Assembly: GCA_024278455.1 (NCBI GenBank)
Contig: JAJRTE010000040.1
Location: 19,281 to 83,280 of the forward strand
DNA: 64,000 bases
Direction: 5' to 3'
DNA from: Myxococcota bacterium
GTDB lineage: Bacteria; Myxococcota_A; UBA796; JAJRTE01
Shown here piece after piece: positions 26,503-36,141 of this stretch. The notes below the pieces were generated by a model. It saw nothing but the letters and a program-made list of their open reading frames with translations. It was not told the origin of the DNA and made no database searches. The position numbers were made by a program, and so were the translations under genes. Every line of letters starts with the position of its first letter. Positions within the stretch are counted from its first letter, which is position 1.

Positions 26503-26870
26503 CCGTAACCTTCCATGTTTTCCCGCCCCTTCCCTCACCTGGGGTCTTCCCTCACCCGGGGACCCGAATCGCTGTCCGTCCCGGCCCGATCGCCCCTCCG
26601 CCCCCCGCCCCTCCGCGTGCGTTCCCGGCTTTCGAATTGTCAACCAGCACTGGCCATGCTAGCCTGAGAGAGGACGAGGGAGAACGCGGCCGCTCGGCGC
26701 GCGCGTGAGCCCCCATCCTGATTGTCTGATGCCCTATTCCCGGATGATGTTCAATAATGTGGACGTGTACCCCCCATCCCGACTCTGCGGCCCGGACCAG
26801 GCGGCAGCAGCATGCCGGCCGCCGGCCGCCAGAACCAGGAGGGGGCGCGTGACATGGTGGAGGTTGGGCC
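26503..26870. other. Intergenic region, nothing recognised
   Basis: Pyrimidine-rich first half, no gene with start and ribosome site, no clear hairpin terminator or consensus promoter found by eye. Confidence 0.4.
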
Positions 26871-28238
26871 ATGATACCCAACAGGTGCATGGTCGTATGG
26901 TGTGTTCTGACATTCAGCTCCATGGCCGCTTGCTACGTCGCGCCGGCAGGCGACGATGACGACGCCACGAGCGCCCAGGCGGACCTCGATGGCGACGGCT
27001 TCTCGGCCGACAGGGATTGTGACGACACCAACCCGGAAGTCTATCCGGGCGCGGACCCCATCTGCGAGGACACGGACGCGGACTGCGACGGCAACGTCGA
27101 TGACCCGCCGGACCGCGATCGAGACGGCTATTCTCCCTGCCCGGGCAATGACGCGCCCGCCGATTGCGACGACGCCGACCCCGATATCAGTCCCGGCGCG
27201 TTGGAGTCGTGCGACGGGATCGACAACAACTGCGATGGATACACGGACGAAGGATTCGACCAGGACGGCGACGGCGTGACCACGTGCGCAAGCCCGACAC
27301 CGGACTGCGACGATACCAATCCGGACATCTACCCGGGCGCTCGAGAAGTGTGCGACGGCGAGGACAACGACTGCGATTCCCAGACCGACGAGACATCGGA
27401 CAACGACGGCGACGGCTATACGGAGTGTTCCGTCCCGGAACCCGACTGTGATGACACCAACCCCTTGGCCGCCCCGGGAATCGACGAGATATGCGACGGC
27501 GTGGACAACGACTGTGACGGAGAAGTCGACGAGACCTTCGACACCGACATGGACGGGTTCACGCCTTGCATGCCGGAACCCGACTGTGATGACACCGACG
27601 CCGATGTCAACCCGGGCGCCGTGGACGTGTGCGACAGCGGGCGCGACGAGGACTGCGACGGGCTATCGGCGACCACCGGCGATGGAGACGGGGACGGGTT
27701 CGACGACTGTTCGGGAGAACCGCGGGATTGCGACGACGGAGATCCGAACACCTACCCGGATGCCGCGGAGGCATGCGACTTCGTGGACAACGACTGTGAC
27801 GGGATGATCGACGAGGACTTGCCAGGCGATGCCCACGAGCCGAACGATTCTCCGGACGATGCGACCGACCTGGGAACGATCAACGGCCAGGAGGCCACGG
27901 TCTACGGGGCCCTGAACGAGACGGCGGACGAAGACTGGTACATGTTCTACTCGATGGACGAGGGGGACGACCTGTGGCTGATCCGGGTCACGCTCAACGG
28001 GATTCCGGAGGGCGGCAACTACGACGCATTCCTGTATCGCGACGACGACTTCGACGAACCCCTCATGTCTGGAGAGCGGTCGGGGAACCAGCCCGAGTCC
28101 TTCTCATACCAGGGGGAGGACGACGGAGAGCATGGGGGCGAGGCGGACCAGATGACCGGCTGGTACTATGTCAAGGTGGTGTGGGTCGACGGCACGAACG
28201 GATGTCCCGAGTACACGTTGACCGTCTACGCGGGGTGA
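26871..28238 (+). CDS. MopE-repeat lipoprotein with C-terminal PPC-like domain
   Basis: 455 residues. The signal sequence ends in SSMAAC, a lipobox. Residues about 35-320 are seven to eight MopE-type repeats of the form DCDDTNPDIYPGAREVCDG-DNDCD with regular Cys pairs, expected to bind calcium. Residues about 325-455 resemble a bacterial pre-peptidase C-terminal domain (HEPNDSPDDATDLGTIN, DEDWYMFYSM, GWYYVKVVWV). An outer-membrane surface protein is likely. Very Asp-rich, so acidic. Unlike its neighbours it contains only one CTCGAG, because its codons are dominated by GAC/TGC. Confidence 0.88.
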   Translation: MIPNRCMVVWCVLTFSSMAACYVAPAGDDDDATSAQADLDGDGFSADRDCDDTNPEVYPGADPICEDTDADCDGNVDDPPDRDRDGYSPCPGNDAPADCDDADPDISPGALESCDGIDNNCDGYTDEGFDQDGDGVTTCASPTPDCDDTNPDIYPGAREVCDGEDNDCDSQTDETSDNDGDGYTECSVPEPDCDDTNPLAAPGIDEICDGVDNDCDGEVDETFDTDMDGFTPCMPEPDCDDTDADVNPGAVDVCDSGRDEDCDGLSATTGDGDGDGFDDCSGEPRDCDDGDPNTYPDAAEACDFVDNDCDGMIDEDLPGDAHEPNDSPDDATDLGTINGQEATVYGALNETADEDWYMFYSMDEGDDLWLIRVTLNGIPEGGNYDAFLYRDDDFDEPLMSGERSGNQPESFSYQGEDDGEHGGEADQMTGWYYVKVVWVDGTNGCPEYTLTVYAG

Positions 28239-28322
28239 ACCCGCTTGGATGGCCCATGGCGGGAGGACCGTAGGGCTCCGAACATCCTGCGATGATCTGT
28301 CACCTTCTCGCGCCGGGGCGTC

Positions 28323-28724
28323 CTAAGCCCCGTCCGGGGCTCCGTTCGGGCGGTACTGCCGCGCCAACGCGTCGATATCGGAGAGAAACGCCTGGAATCC
28401 CTTGCGCTTCGAGACGTAGGTGTCCGCCCCGATCTGTCGAGCGCGCGCAGCGAGTTGCTCCTCCGGGAGCGCCGACATCAGCACGAACGGGACGTGGCGC
28501 GCTTCCTTACCGTCTCGCGGCAGGCCGGGACGGAGCCCCCCGCCGGTTTCGGGGGTGAAAAGGTCCACGAGCACCATGTCCGGAGTGAACGAATCCAGCA
28601 GGGGTGGGAGCGCATCCACACCGGGGATCCCCTTGCAGTCGTACCCGGCGTCACGGAGCGCGCCGACGAGCTGCCGGCGCATGATGTCGCTGTCGTCGAT
28701 GATCAGGATGCGTCTCGCTTCCAT
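28323..28724 (-). CDS. Single-domain response regulator (CheY-like)
   Basis: 133 residues from ATG 28724, with GGAGG 6 nt upstream; a much longer overlapping frame is spurious. Receiver motifs: ILIIDDSD (acidic pair), Asp54 in VLVDLFTP, Ser in LMSALP, and Lys in VSKRKGF. No output domain. No partner kinase adjoins, so it may serve one of the two sensor kinases in the window. Confidence 0.88.
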   Translation of the reverse strand: MEARRILIIDDSDIMRRQLVGALRDAGYDCKGIPGVDALPPLLDSFTPDMVLVDLFTPETGGGLRPGLPRDGKEARHVPFVLMSALPEEQLAARARQIGADTYVSKRKGFQAFLSDIDALARQYRPNGAPDGA

Positions 28725-28825
28725 GGGTTGCCTCCCCGGCGAAAGTGCTGGACGAGGTGCCGGCGTCGGTCCCACCGCCGTTCGTGCCCGGGTAGCCGTT
28801 GCACGCCTCTTGGCGGATGGGATCC

Positions 28826-30352
28826 TCAATCCAGATCGAATCGTACACCCTGGGCGAGCGGAAGGGAAGTGCTCCAGTTGATGGTGTTCGTCTGGCGGCG
28901 CATGTATGCCTTCCAGGCGTCGGAGCCGGCTTCCCTGCCTCCGCCGGTGTCCTTCTCGCCGCCGAAGGCGCCGCCGATCTAGGCGCCGGACGTTCCGATG
29001 TTGACATTGGCGATGCCGCAATCGGAACCCGCGTGGCTGAGGAACTTTTCGGAAGAGATGAGGTTTGTGGTGAAGATCGACGAGCTGAGACCCTGGTCCA
29101 CCGAGTTGTTGAGTTCGATGGCCTCCTCGACGCTGTCGACGTCGAACAGGTAGAGGATCGGGGCGAAGGTTTCTTCGCGGGTGATGGCCATGTCCTTGTG
29201 GGCCTTGACCAAGGTCGGCTCCACGAAGTAGCCCTTCCTGTCCAGGCGCTTTCCGCCGTAGATGATTTCGCCGCCTTGTTGCTCGATGATCTTCAGGGCC
29301 TCGATGTAGTCGTTGACCGCACCCTGTTCCACCAGTGGTCCCATCAAGATGTTGGGGTCCAGCGGATCGCCGATGGTGACCGAACCGTAGGCCTTGACCA
29401 GTCTCTCCGTGAGTCCCTGGGAGATGGACCGGTGCATGATGAGGCGGCGCGTGGTCGTGCACCGCTGACCCGCTGTCCCCACCGCGCCGAACAGGACCGC
29501 CCGGAGCGCCAGGTCGAGGTCCGCGTCGTCCATGACGATGACTGCGTTGTTGCCCCCGAGTTCGAGGATCGTGCGCCCGAAGCGTTGGGAGACGGGCCCG
29601 GCGATCTGCTTGCCCATCCGGCACGACCCGGTGGCGGAAACCAGGGGAATACGGCGATCGTAGCTCATTTTCGCACCGACGCCGCTCGAGGGAGCGATCA
29701 GGATGTTGCTCACGCCCTTGAAGTCGTGGGCCGCCAGGACGTTCTCGACGATGTTCTGCACGGCGATGGCGGTCAGCGGCGTGTTGCGGGATGGCTTCCA
29801 GACCACGGTGTCCCCGCACACGAACGCGATCATGGCGTTCCAGGCCCAGACCGCGACCGGGAAGTTGAAGGCGGTCACGACGCCCACGGGGCCCAGGGGG
29901 TGCCACTGCTCGTACATCCGGTGGCCGGGGCGTTCCGAGTGCATGGTCAGCCCATACAACTGGCGGCTCAACCCCACGGCAAAGTCGGCGATATCGATCA
30001 TCTCCTGCACTTCGCCCAGGCCCTCGGTCAGGATCTTGCCCATTTCCAGGGAAACCAGGTGGCCGAGCGGCTCCTTGTACTTGCGCAGCTCGAGCCCGAT
30101 CTGGCGGACGATCTCGCCGCGCTTCGGCGCCGGGACCATGCGCCACCGCTCGAAAGTATCCACCGCGGCCGTCACGATGGCCTCGTAGTCCGCCTCGTCG
30201 ATCTGGGCGACCGACGCGATGGGCTCCTCAGTCGTCGGGTTGATCGAGGGCTTGAGGTCCCTTCCTTCGAAGGACAGCCAGCCGCCCGCATAGCCACCGG
30301 GATTGACCGCCTTGATCCCCAACTCGTCCAGGATGTGCTGATAGGATGTCAT
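28826..30352 (-). CDS. ALDH7-type aldehyde dehydrogenase (piperideine-6-carboxylate/aminoadipate semialdehyde) with in-frame amber codon
   Basis: The open part runs 30352-28979 (ATG 30352, GAGGAAGG upstream): [28 protein letters not shown] with the catalytic Glu, and the catalytic Cys in GTAGQRCTT. It stops at TAG (28981-28979) directly after NVNIGTSGA. Continuing in the same frame gives [20 protein letters not shown], then [10 protein letters not shown] and a TGA at 28826, the normal C-terminus of the family. Homologues have Glu at the TAG position as I recall ([13 protein letters not shown]), a one-base change from GAG. So this is either a fresh nonsense mutation, a sequence error, or amber read-through. 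Role: NAD-dependent oxidation in lysine catabolism, from family knowledge. Confidence 0.88.
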
Positions 30353-30616
30353 TCGTTTGCCTTCCTCGTTTGTGCGTTGCGAGTGAGTGTCCCGCTTTCC
30401 GGGACGACGACGCGAAAAGGTGTTCCGGAACATGGCCGCCATTACCCTGGTCCCGCCGGGCGGTTGCGACTTCCCGCGAGCGTCGTTCACCGCGGGAAAA
30501 GGCGAGCCGCCTGGAAGGACCGTTGATCCATAGCTACGGTGGCGTACAATGCCTGTGTCCGGTGCTGCTCTCCCGGGGCGGGCCGGGTCCTTTCGTCCAT
30601 GAATTGTTGACTGTGT

Positions 30617-30645
30617 TGTGTAGTCGATCATCCCGGCAATGTCAA
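30617..30645 (-). promoter_or_regulatory. Candidate promoter of the ALDH gene
   Basis: Minus strand TTGACA (30645-30640), 17-nt spacer, TACACA (30622-30617). It would give a leader of about 260 nt in which I see no regulatory structure. Confidence 0.45.
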
Positions 30646-30672
30646 GAGACCGCGCCCTGGCGCCGATGTTCC

Positions 30673-30702
30673 TTGCCCGGCGGGGACCGGCCGTGGTATG
30701 AA
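30673..30702 (+). promoter_or_regulatory. Candidate promoter of sppA
   Basis: TTGCCC (30673-30678), 18-nt spacer, TATGAA (30697-30702), 60 nt before the ATG. Confidence 0.35.
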
Positions 30703-30763
30703 AACTGCAACGTGGTCCGCTCGGTCGTGGTGCGGACAGGACAACCCCCGCAGGAGTGAAATC

Positions 30764-32551
30764 ATGTCCGACAAGAAGAAGGGTCGCGCGCTACTGTGGA
30801 TCATTCTCGGTATCGTCGCGTTCAGCGTGGTTGGGTTCATGGTGCTCGTCGGCGTTGCTGTCAGCATTGTGTCCCGGCAAGAGAAGGTGGCAGAACGGGG
30901 GGTGCTCGAGATAGAGTTGAAGGGCGCCTTGACCGAGGGGCCTTCCCGCAACCCGTTCGAGGACCTCGCCGGCCGTTTCGGGGGCGACAAGAAGCAGCAC
31001 CTGTGGAACATCCGGCGGGCCCTGGCCCGTGCGGCCGATGACGATCGGATTCATGCTCTGCGCATCGATATCACCGGGCGAGTCGGGGGCATGGCCGTGG
31101 CCGAGGAGATTCTCGATCTCGTGGCCGAATTCCGCGATTCGGGCAAGCCGGTGTACACCTACCTGAGCGGGGACCTGGCGGGCAACCAGCCGTACTTGCT
31201 GGCCACTGCCGGCGACCGGATCTGGCTGCCTCCCCAGGCCGGGTTGATGGTCGACGGCCTACGCTTCGAAGTTTCCTTCTGGCGCGGTACGCTGGACAAG
31301 CTCCACATCGATCCCCACTTCATCATGTACAAGGAGTACAAGAGCGCCGGGGAGCCGTTCACCCGCTACGAGATGAGCGCGTACTTCCGGGAACACCTCA
31401 CCGCCGTCGGAGAGGATATGGAATCGAGACTGGTGTCGGTCATTGCGCAGCGACGCAACCTGGACCCGAAGGACGTCGAGGCCACGATCGACCGTGGATT
31501 GATGACCGCCACCGAGGCGCTGGAGGCAGGTTGGGTGGACCGGCTGGGATATCCCGACGAGTTGGAATCCGCCATCGCCGATGCGGTACGCCTGGACGAA
31601 TACGAGGGCATTCCCGTGGGCAAGTATCTGAAAGCCATGGGAAAAACCAAGATCGAGGGCGACCGGATCGCGGTGATCTTCGGTGAGGGCCAGATCGTCG
31701 CCGCAGACTCCGGGTCTCCGTTCAAGGAATCGAGGATCTACGGGCCGGAAACCGCCAAGGTGTTCGACGATGCTGTCGAAGACGACCATGTGAAGGCCAT
31801 CGTGTTTCGTGTCAACAGCCCTGGAGGCTCCGCCATCGGCTCGGACTACGTATGGCGAGCGGTCAAGAGGGCCGAGGAGGCCGGGAAGCCGGTGATCGTC
31901 TCCATGTCGAGTGTCGCCGGATCCGGCGGGTACTGGATTTCCATGGGCGCGGACAAGATCGTCGCCCAGCCCACGACGATCACCGGATCCATCGGTGTGG
32001 TCATGGGAAAGTTCAACGTGAGGGGGTTCTACGAGTGGATTGGCGCGAACGTGTCGGACGTCACCTTCGCCCGAAACGCTGACCTCATGAGCGCGTTCGA
32101 GCCGCTCAAGCCGGAGCACGAGGAGCGGTTCCGGGCATGGATGGACGAGGTCTACACCCAGTTCAAGGAAAAGGTGGCCCAGGGCAGGGGGCTCCAGGTC
32201 AACGACGTGGAAACCATCGCCAAGGGCAGGATCTGGAGCGGCCTGGACGCCAAGGAGATCGGGCTCGTCGACGAGATCGGGGGACTTTCCGTGGCGCTGC
32301 GCCTCGCTCGAGAAGCCGCCGGCCTTCCCGACGCCACCCCCGCCCAGGCATACCCCGGACCCAAGGACTTCTTCCAGATGCTCGCAGAGGGAGACTTCGA
32401 CGTGCGCATGTCGCAACAGCTCTCCCTGCTCGACATCAGCCTGGCTCCCGCTGTCCGGTCGCTGCCCGGAAGCGCACAGTTCCTCCAATTGCTCCAGGAA
32501 CTCGAGACTCCGCGCCCCTGGGCCATCATGCCGTCGATCGAAGTGCGCTAA
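30764..32551 (+). CDS. sppA: Signal peptide peptidase SppA, long (67K) type
   Basis: 595 residues from ATG 30764 (CAGGAG upstream). A single N-terminal membrane anchor (residues 9-36) places the tandem protease domains in the periplasm. The catalytic dyad is visible: Lys193 in YKEYKSAGEPFTR of the N-domain and Ser387 in SVAGSGGYWISMG of the C-domain, with NSPGGSAIGSDYVW between. Digests cleaved signal peptides in the inner membrane. Only TAA-terminated gene noted in the window. Confidence 0.95.
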   Translation: MSDKKKGRALLWIILGIVAFSVVGFMVLVGVAVSIVSRQEKVAERGVLEIELKGALTEGPSRNPFEDLAGRFGGDKKQHLWNIRRALARAADDDRIHALRIDITGRVGGMAVAEEILDLVAEFRDSGKPVYTYLSGDLAGNQPYLLATAGDRIWLPPQAGLMVDGLRFEVSFWRGTLDKLHIDPHFIMYKEYKSAGEPFTRYEMSAYFREHLTAVGEDMESRLVSVIAQRRNLDPKDVEATIDRGLMTATEALEAGWVDRLGYPDELESAIADAVRLDEYEGIPVGKYLKAMGKTKIEGDRIAVIFGEGQIVAADSGSPFKESRIYGPETAKVFDDAVEDDHVKAIVFRVNSPGGSAIGSDYVWRAVKRAEEAGKPVIVSMSSVAGSGGYWISMGADKIVAQPTTITGSIGVVMGKFNVRGFYEWIGANVSDVTFARNADLMSAFEPLKPEHEERFRAWMDEVYTQFKEKVAQGRGLQVNDVETIAKGRIWSGLDAKEIGLVDEIGGLSVALRLAREAAGLPDATPAQAYPGPKDFFQMLAEGDFDVRMSQQLSLLDISLAPAVRSLPGSAQFLQLLQELETPRPWAIMPSIEVR

Positions 32552-33026
32552 CCCCTCCTCGTGCTCGTTCCCTCCCCCCCTCCTCGTGCTCGTGCTCGTT
32601 CCCGTCCTCCTCCTCGTACTCGTGCTCGTGCTCGTGCTCGTACTCGTGCTCGTTCCCGTCCTCCTCCTCGTGCTCGTACTCGTGCTCGTGCTCGTTCCCT
32701 TCCCCCCCTCCTCGTGCTCGTTCCCGTCCTCCCGCCCGTCCCCCAGACGACGCGCCATGACGAGGCAGGGATGGGGACGGCGCGTGCAGGGGCTTCCCCA
32801 CTCCCGGCATGTGTCGGATCGCCACGTCGCAATCGAGATAGTGGGGCGCACCCAGCAGTGGCTCGAGGTTGAACAGCGCAACACGGGTGGGATCTTCAGC
32901 CGCGGGCAAGAGCACGTAGTGGAGTCGGGCGGTTTCATTCGTGCCCCAGGCCTCCCGCCGGTCCGAAGGCTGCCGGTCGAGCGCTCGGCGTCCCCGCGCC
33001 CACGCATGTTCAGTCGTCAGGGTCAC
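32526..33026 (-). CDS. Possible small ORF ending in a repeat-encoded tail
   Basis: GTG 33026 overlaps the stop of the upstream gene (GTGA), suggesting coupling. The first 90 residues (RLHYVLLPAAEDPTRVALFN, LLGAPHYLDCDVAIRHMPGV) look protein-like but match no family I know. The last 60 residues are pure Glu/His/Tyr/Gly low complexity encoded by the CTCGTG tract, and the frame overlaps the end of sppA. It may be a decayed fourth gene of the DUF262 operon. Confidence 0.3.
   Translation of the reverse strand: MTLTTEHAWARGRRALDRQPSDRREAWGTNETARLHYVLLPAAEDPTRVALFNLEPLLGAPHYLDCDVAIRHMPGVGKPLHAPSPSLPRHGASSGGRAGGRERARGGGEGNEHEHEYEHEEEDGNEHEYEHEHEHEYEEEDGNEHEHEEGGRERARGGVSALRSTA
32556..32745. repeat. 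Low-complexity CTCGTG/CTCCTC tract
   Basis: About 190 bp made of CTCGTGCTCGTG and TCCTCCTC units with interruptions, strongly strand-asymmetric (pyrimidine-rich plus strand). Directly follows the sppA stop. No terminator hairpin. Confidence 0.9.
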
Positions 33027-33943
33027 GGCAGGTAGCAGTGTTCCGTGAAGATGCCCACGACGACATGCCTATCGTCTTCGTCGTAGAGAAAGTGAATCCG
33101 ATCGCGGTCAGGCTCGAGCTTGGCGTGCCACCAGAAAATGTGCGCCGTGTCGTTCCACGTGCGAGTTCGGTCGTCGCGAGCCCGTGCGTTGCGCATGGTC
33201 CTCCCGTTCTCACCGGTCACCGTCAGGCCGTGCGAGCCGAAACGCGCCGCCCATTTCCCCCGCTCGCGTTCGCGACAGATCGTGGACCCGTGGTCGTCGA
33301 GCGCGGCGAGGTGGTGGGTGATCTTGGCGCGGAGGTCGCGGAAGGGTTTGCTGAAAGCGCGAAGGCCGCCCCAGACGCCGTCGGCCCAACGCAAGTCCGG
33401 AAACGCGGAGGGGGCGAGGGCGCGATAGGCCTTTTCGTCAGCGTTTTCGACATCGAAGGCCGCACGGAAGAATGCGCGGTGTTCAGTCTCGTTCGTCACG
33501 AAATGCACGGTCTCCACGCGGCCATCCACGGTGACGGTTATCGGGCCGGCCCAACCCGCAGTCTGCAGGGGCAGGCAGGCCACCGCGTTGCCTCGGCCCA
33601 CAAGGCCATGGGCGTAGGCGATGGACGGGGCCAGTAGCGTGTTGCCGCCCATCTCGACATCGAGCGCGACCTCTTCAGACCACACCGCGAGGCGGTCCAA
33701 TGCCCGGGAAACCCGCTGGCGCAAGTCGCGGTCCAGGAGCCTGTGGGAGGATTCGAACAGCAGAGAGTAGGGTTCGATCCCGACCCCGTCGAAGTCGTAG
33801 AACCCCTGGTAGAGCCTGGCCTCCTCCCCGCGAGCACTGGCGGTCTCCAGGCGTTCCAGGAAGGCCTCGAGCGCGTCTTCGATGTCATCAGCGGATCGAC
33901 CGCTGAAATCCCAACTCGACTCGTCCACGACGAACCGGACCAT
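33023..33943 (-). CDS. Unknown protein, third gene of DUF262/AAA operon
   Basis: 306 residues. Its ATG (33943) begins on the base after the upstream TGA, so it is translationally coupled to the ATPase. The sequence is mixed alpha/beta with RLYQGFYDFDGVGIEPYSLL, CLPLQTAGWAGPITVTVDG and a C-terminus WWHAKLEPDRDRIHFLYDE. I recognise no domain and see no signal peptide or membrane segment. By position it is the likely effector or partner of the ATPase and DUF262 protein. Confidence 0.8.
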   Translation of the reverse strand: MVRFVVDESSWDFSGRSADDIEDALEAFLERLETASARGEEARLYQGFYDFDGVGIEPYSLLFESSHRLLDRDLRQRVSRALDRLAVWSEEVALDVEMGGNTLLAPSIAYAHGLVGRGNAVACLPLQTAGWAGPITVTVDGRVETVHFVTNETEHRAFFRAAFDVENADEKAYRALAPSAFPDLRWADGVWGGLRAFSKPFRDLRAKITHHLAALDDHGSTICRERERGKWAARFGSHGLTVTGENGRTMRNARARDDRTRTWNDTAHIFWWHAKLEPDRDRIHFLYDEDDRHVVVGIFTEHCYLP

Positions 33944-35023
33944 TCAGCGCCTCCGCTGGCGACGCGCGATGGCGCCGAGGTCCCGGTCAATCTGGTCGAA
34001 AAACCCCACGGGCCAGGCCGACAGCTTACCGCGCTCGTTCATGGTTATCTCGGTGACCGCCTTGTCGAAATAGTGAACGACGGCCTCATCGGCAGGCAAC
34101 CGCCGCTCCGCCACCGCCCGGCGCATCCCGTTGATCACGTGGTCGCTGTGGGTCTCCACCAGCACCTGAACGCCATCGGCTGCCACCTGGGCCAGGAAGA
34201 CGCCGATGGCGGACTGGCCAGCCGGATGTAAGTGGATCTCGGGGTTCTCGATGATCAGCAGCCCGCCAGTCTCGGCCAGCAGCCCGGCGACGAGGATGGG
34301 AAGCACTGTGGACACTCCAAAACCCATGTTGGGAGGCCGCACCCACTCATGGCGCACACCGGGGCTCTTGTATTGCAAGCGGGTAACGGTCGAACCCGGG
34401 AACCACTCGGCGCGGATTTCCAGCGGGCGGGCGACGGTTCGCATCCAACCCTCCACGTGGTGCTGGAGGCTCGCCGGCTCTACGTCTGGATGGCGGCGTC
34501 CTTTCGGCACCTTTCGGCGGTCGAGCACAGCCAGGAGGTGGGCGACATGCTCGCCTCGAGACCCGACGCCCATGGAATCGGGAGGCCAGGAAGCCGCCGG
34601 AAGGGCATCCTGTGGGCCAAGTCGATCGGCGCTGAGGTAGGCAAACCTCCGGTCGCGCGCCAGGAGTGGGGCGGGTGGGCGGTCCGGACGCGCAAGGATC
34701 TTGCAGACCAGCGACCGGTCGTCCGACGTTTCGAAATGCCAACGGTGGGCGATTCCCTCGTCCTCAACCTCCACCACGAACCCTTCAGCGGGTTCCGCGT
34801 CCTGGTGCAGCACGTCGGCAGCCTCTCCGAGCTGGAGCCCGTAGGGACCGTTGAGACGCACGACGCCCGACGTGGTCGTCGTTCCTTGCCGGGACAGCAA
34901 CAGAGCGTGGACCACCGAGGTCTTGCCTGAGCCGTTCGTGCCGGTGAGTACCGTGAGCGGACGCAAGCCAAGGGACAGGTCGATGAAGCGCTTGAACCGT
35001 TGCAAGCGCATGCGCGAGATCAT
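33944..35023 (-). CDS. AAA/ABC-type ATPase with DUF3696-like tail
   Basis: 359 residues. Walker A GTNGSGKTS at 28-36, ABC-like signature region NMGFGVSTVLPIL near 235, Walker B with ENPEIHLHP near 260, and a switch His in VETHSDHVINGMR. The end LSAWPVGFFDQIDRD is characteristic of DUF3696 proteins. These SMC/OLD-like ATPases act as sensors in defence modules. The start overlaps the DUF262 stop by 4 nt. No TOPRIM nuclease is fused, so any nuclease activity must come from partners. Confidence 0.88.
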   Translation of the reverse strand: MISRMRLQRFKRFIDLSLGLRPLTVLTGTNGSGKTSVVHALLLSRQGTTTTSGVVRLNGPYGLQLGEAADVLHQDAEPAEGFVVEVEDEGIAHRWHFETSDDRSLVCKILARPDRPPAPLLARDRRFAYLSADRLGPQDALPAASWPPDSMGVGSRGEHVAHLLAVLDRRKVPKGRRHPDVEPASLQHHVEGWMRTVARPLEIRAEWFPGSTVTRLQYKSPGVRHEWVRPPNMGFGVSTVLPILVAGLLAETGGLLIIENPEIHLHPAGQSAIGVFLAQVAADGVQVLVETHSDHVINGMRRAVAERRLPADEAVVHYFDKAVTEITMNERGKLSAWPVGFFDQIDRDLGAIARRQRRR

Positions 35024-36141
35024 CGCAACGCCTCCGCAACGATCTGGCGGCCTTTCATGAAGCGGTAGGCCACGCGGGCCGGATCGCCAGTCGCCTGGCT
35101 CACGGCGCGAACGAAATCCGCGTCGTCATCGAGGGCGGTCCGTGCTCCCGCGACGATCCGATTTTTTGCGCCCACCACGGCAGATGGGTCCTGCTCCACC
35201 AGGACCACGGACCATACATCGAACAAGGCACGGTTGAGAGGCGTGTCTTCCCGCTTGCGGAAGGCGAGATCTCCAAAAACCTGGCGGGCCAACGTCATGG
35301 CCTGGTCGAATCGATGCACGATCACGTCCCGTTCCCGCTCGTCGATTTTCTCGAGGGCTTCGGTGACAAAGCTGAGGAAGGCGTCGAAGCTGGGGTGGCT
35401 GCGGTATACGTCGATGGTATGGCGAGAAAACGCGATATGCCGGAGGGCGACTTCCTGGTCCGCCATGCGGATGTGTTTCTTGAGGCTCCCTCGAGTCGCC
35501 TCGTGGAACGAATCGAGATCCGTGCAACGACGCAGCAGCGCGCGCGCGCGCGGACCGGACATGCAGTGGCGGATTTCCTGGGCGCTCAGCGGCGCTCCTC
35601 CCGTGTTGATACGCTTGAACACATCGAACTTTACCGCAGGAGGGGTCTGTGGATCGATGACGTGGGCCAGGATCTGGGTGTTGTGGTAGCGCCGCTTCAA
35701 GGGAGCACTGAGATCGTCAAAGCTCTTGTCGTCAAGCTCGTTGAGGTACTCGAGCCTCCGGAGTTTGAACGCCTGCTCGCGTGCGAACCCGTGAATCGTG
35801 GTCAGACGTTGGACCCCGTCCACCACGCGCATACGCGCGTCGGGCTCCTCGGTAAAGTAGAACGATGGCATCGGTATCCCGAGCAAGATCGACTCGATCA
35901 AGCTGGACTTTTGGCGCTCCTTCCACACGTAGTAGCGCTGGAAGTCCGGGGCAAGGTCGATATCGTGATCGTCGATCATGTCCATGATCTGCCGCAATGA
36001 GAAGGTCTTCGGGTGAATCCGGATCTTGTCTGGATCCCAGGGCTTTTTCTCCTCGAGCACCCCATCCCCCTCGACATCCTCGACCTCCACGCCCGTCGCT
36101 TCGTTGTCGACGTACTCCTGCTTGATCTCCGCCTCGAACAT
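35020..36141 (-). CDS. DUF262 (ParB/GmrSD-like) protein
   Basis: Start ATG 36141 (GGGAG 6 nt upstream; ATG 36153 is possible). 373 residues. The DUF262 core is clear: APDFQRYYVWKERQKSSLIE, SILLGIPMPSFYF, VVDGVQRLTTIHGF, where the usual DGQQR nucleotide-binding motif reads DGVQR at 108-112, then RINTGGAPLSAQEIRHC. The helical C-terminal half (HTIDVYRSHPSFDAFLSFV) is of the kind that follows DUF262. DUF262 is the N-terminal domain of GmrSD-type restriction enzymes; no HNH (DUF1524) domain is present here. First gene of a three-gene coupled operon. Confidence 0.9.
   Translation of the reverse strand: MFEAEIKQEYVDNEATGVEVEDVEGDGVLEEKKPWDPDKIRIHPKTFSLRQIMDMIDDHDIDLAPDFQRYYVWKERQKSSLIESILLGIPMPSFYFTEEPDARMRVVDGVQRLTTIHGFAREQAFKLRRLEYLNELDDKSFDDLSAPLKRRYHNTQILAHVIDPQTPPAVKFDVFKRINTGGAPLSAQEIRHCMSGPRARALLRRCTDLDSFHEATRGSLKKHIRMADQEVALRHIAFSRHTIDVYRSHPSFDAFLSFVTEALEKIDERERDVIVHRFDQAMTLARQVFGDLAFRKREDTPLNRALFDVWSVVLVEQDPSAVVGAKNRIVAGARTALDDDADFVRAVSQATGDPARVAYRFMKGRQIVAEALR

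Noticed and set aside
28323..30146. 607-codon minus-strand frame across the ALDH gene
   Set aside because: Only its last 133 codons are a receiver domain with a proper start; the rest is an ALDH shadow.
32586..33035. Plus-strand ORF starting with a Leu/Val run
   Set aside because: The start is pure translation of the CTCGTG tract.
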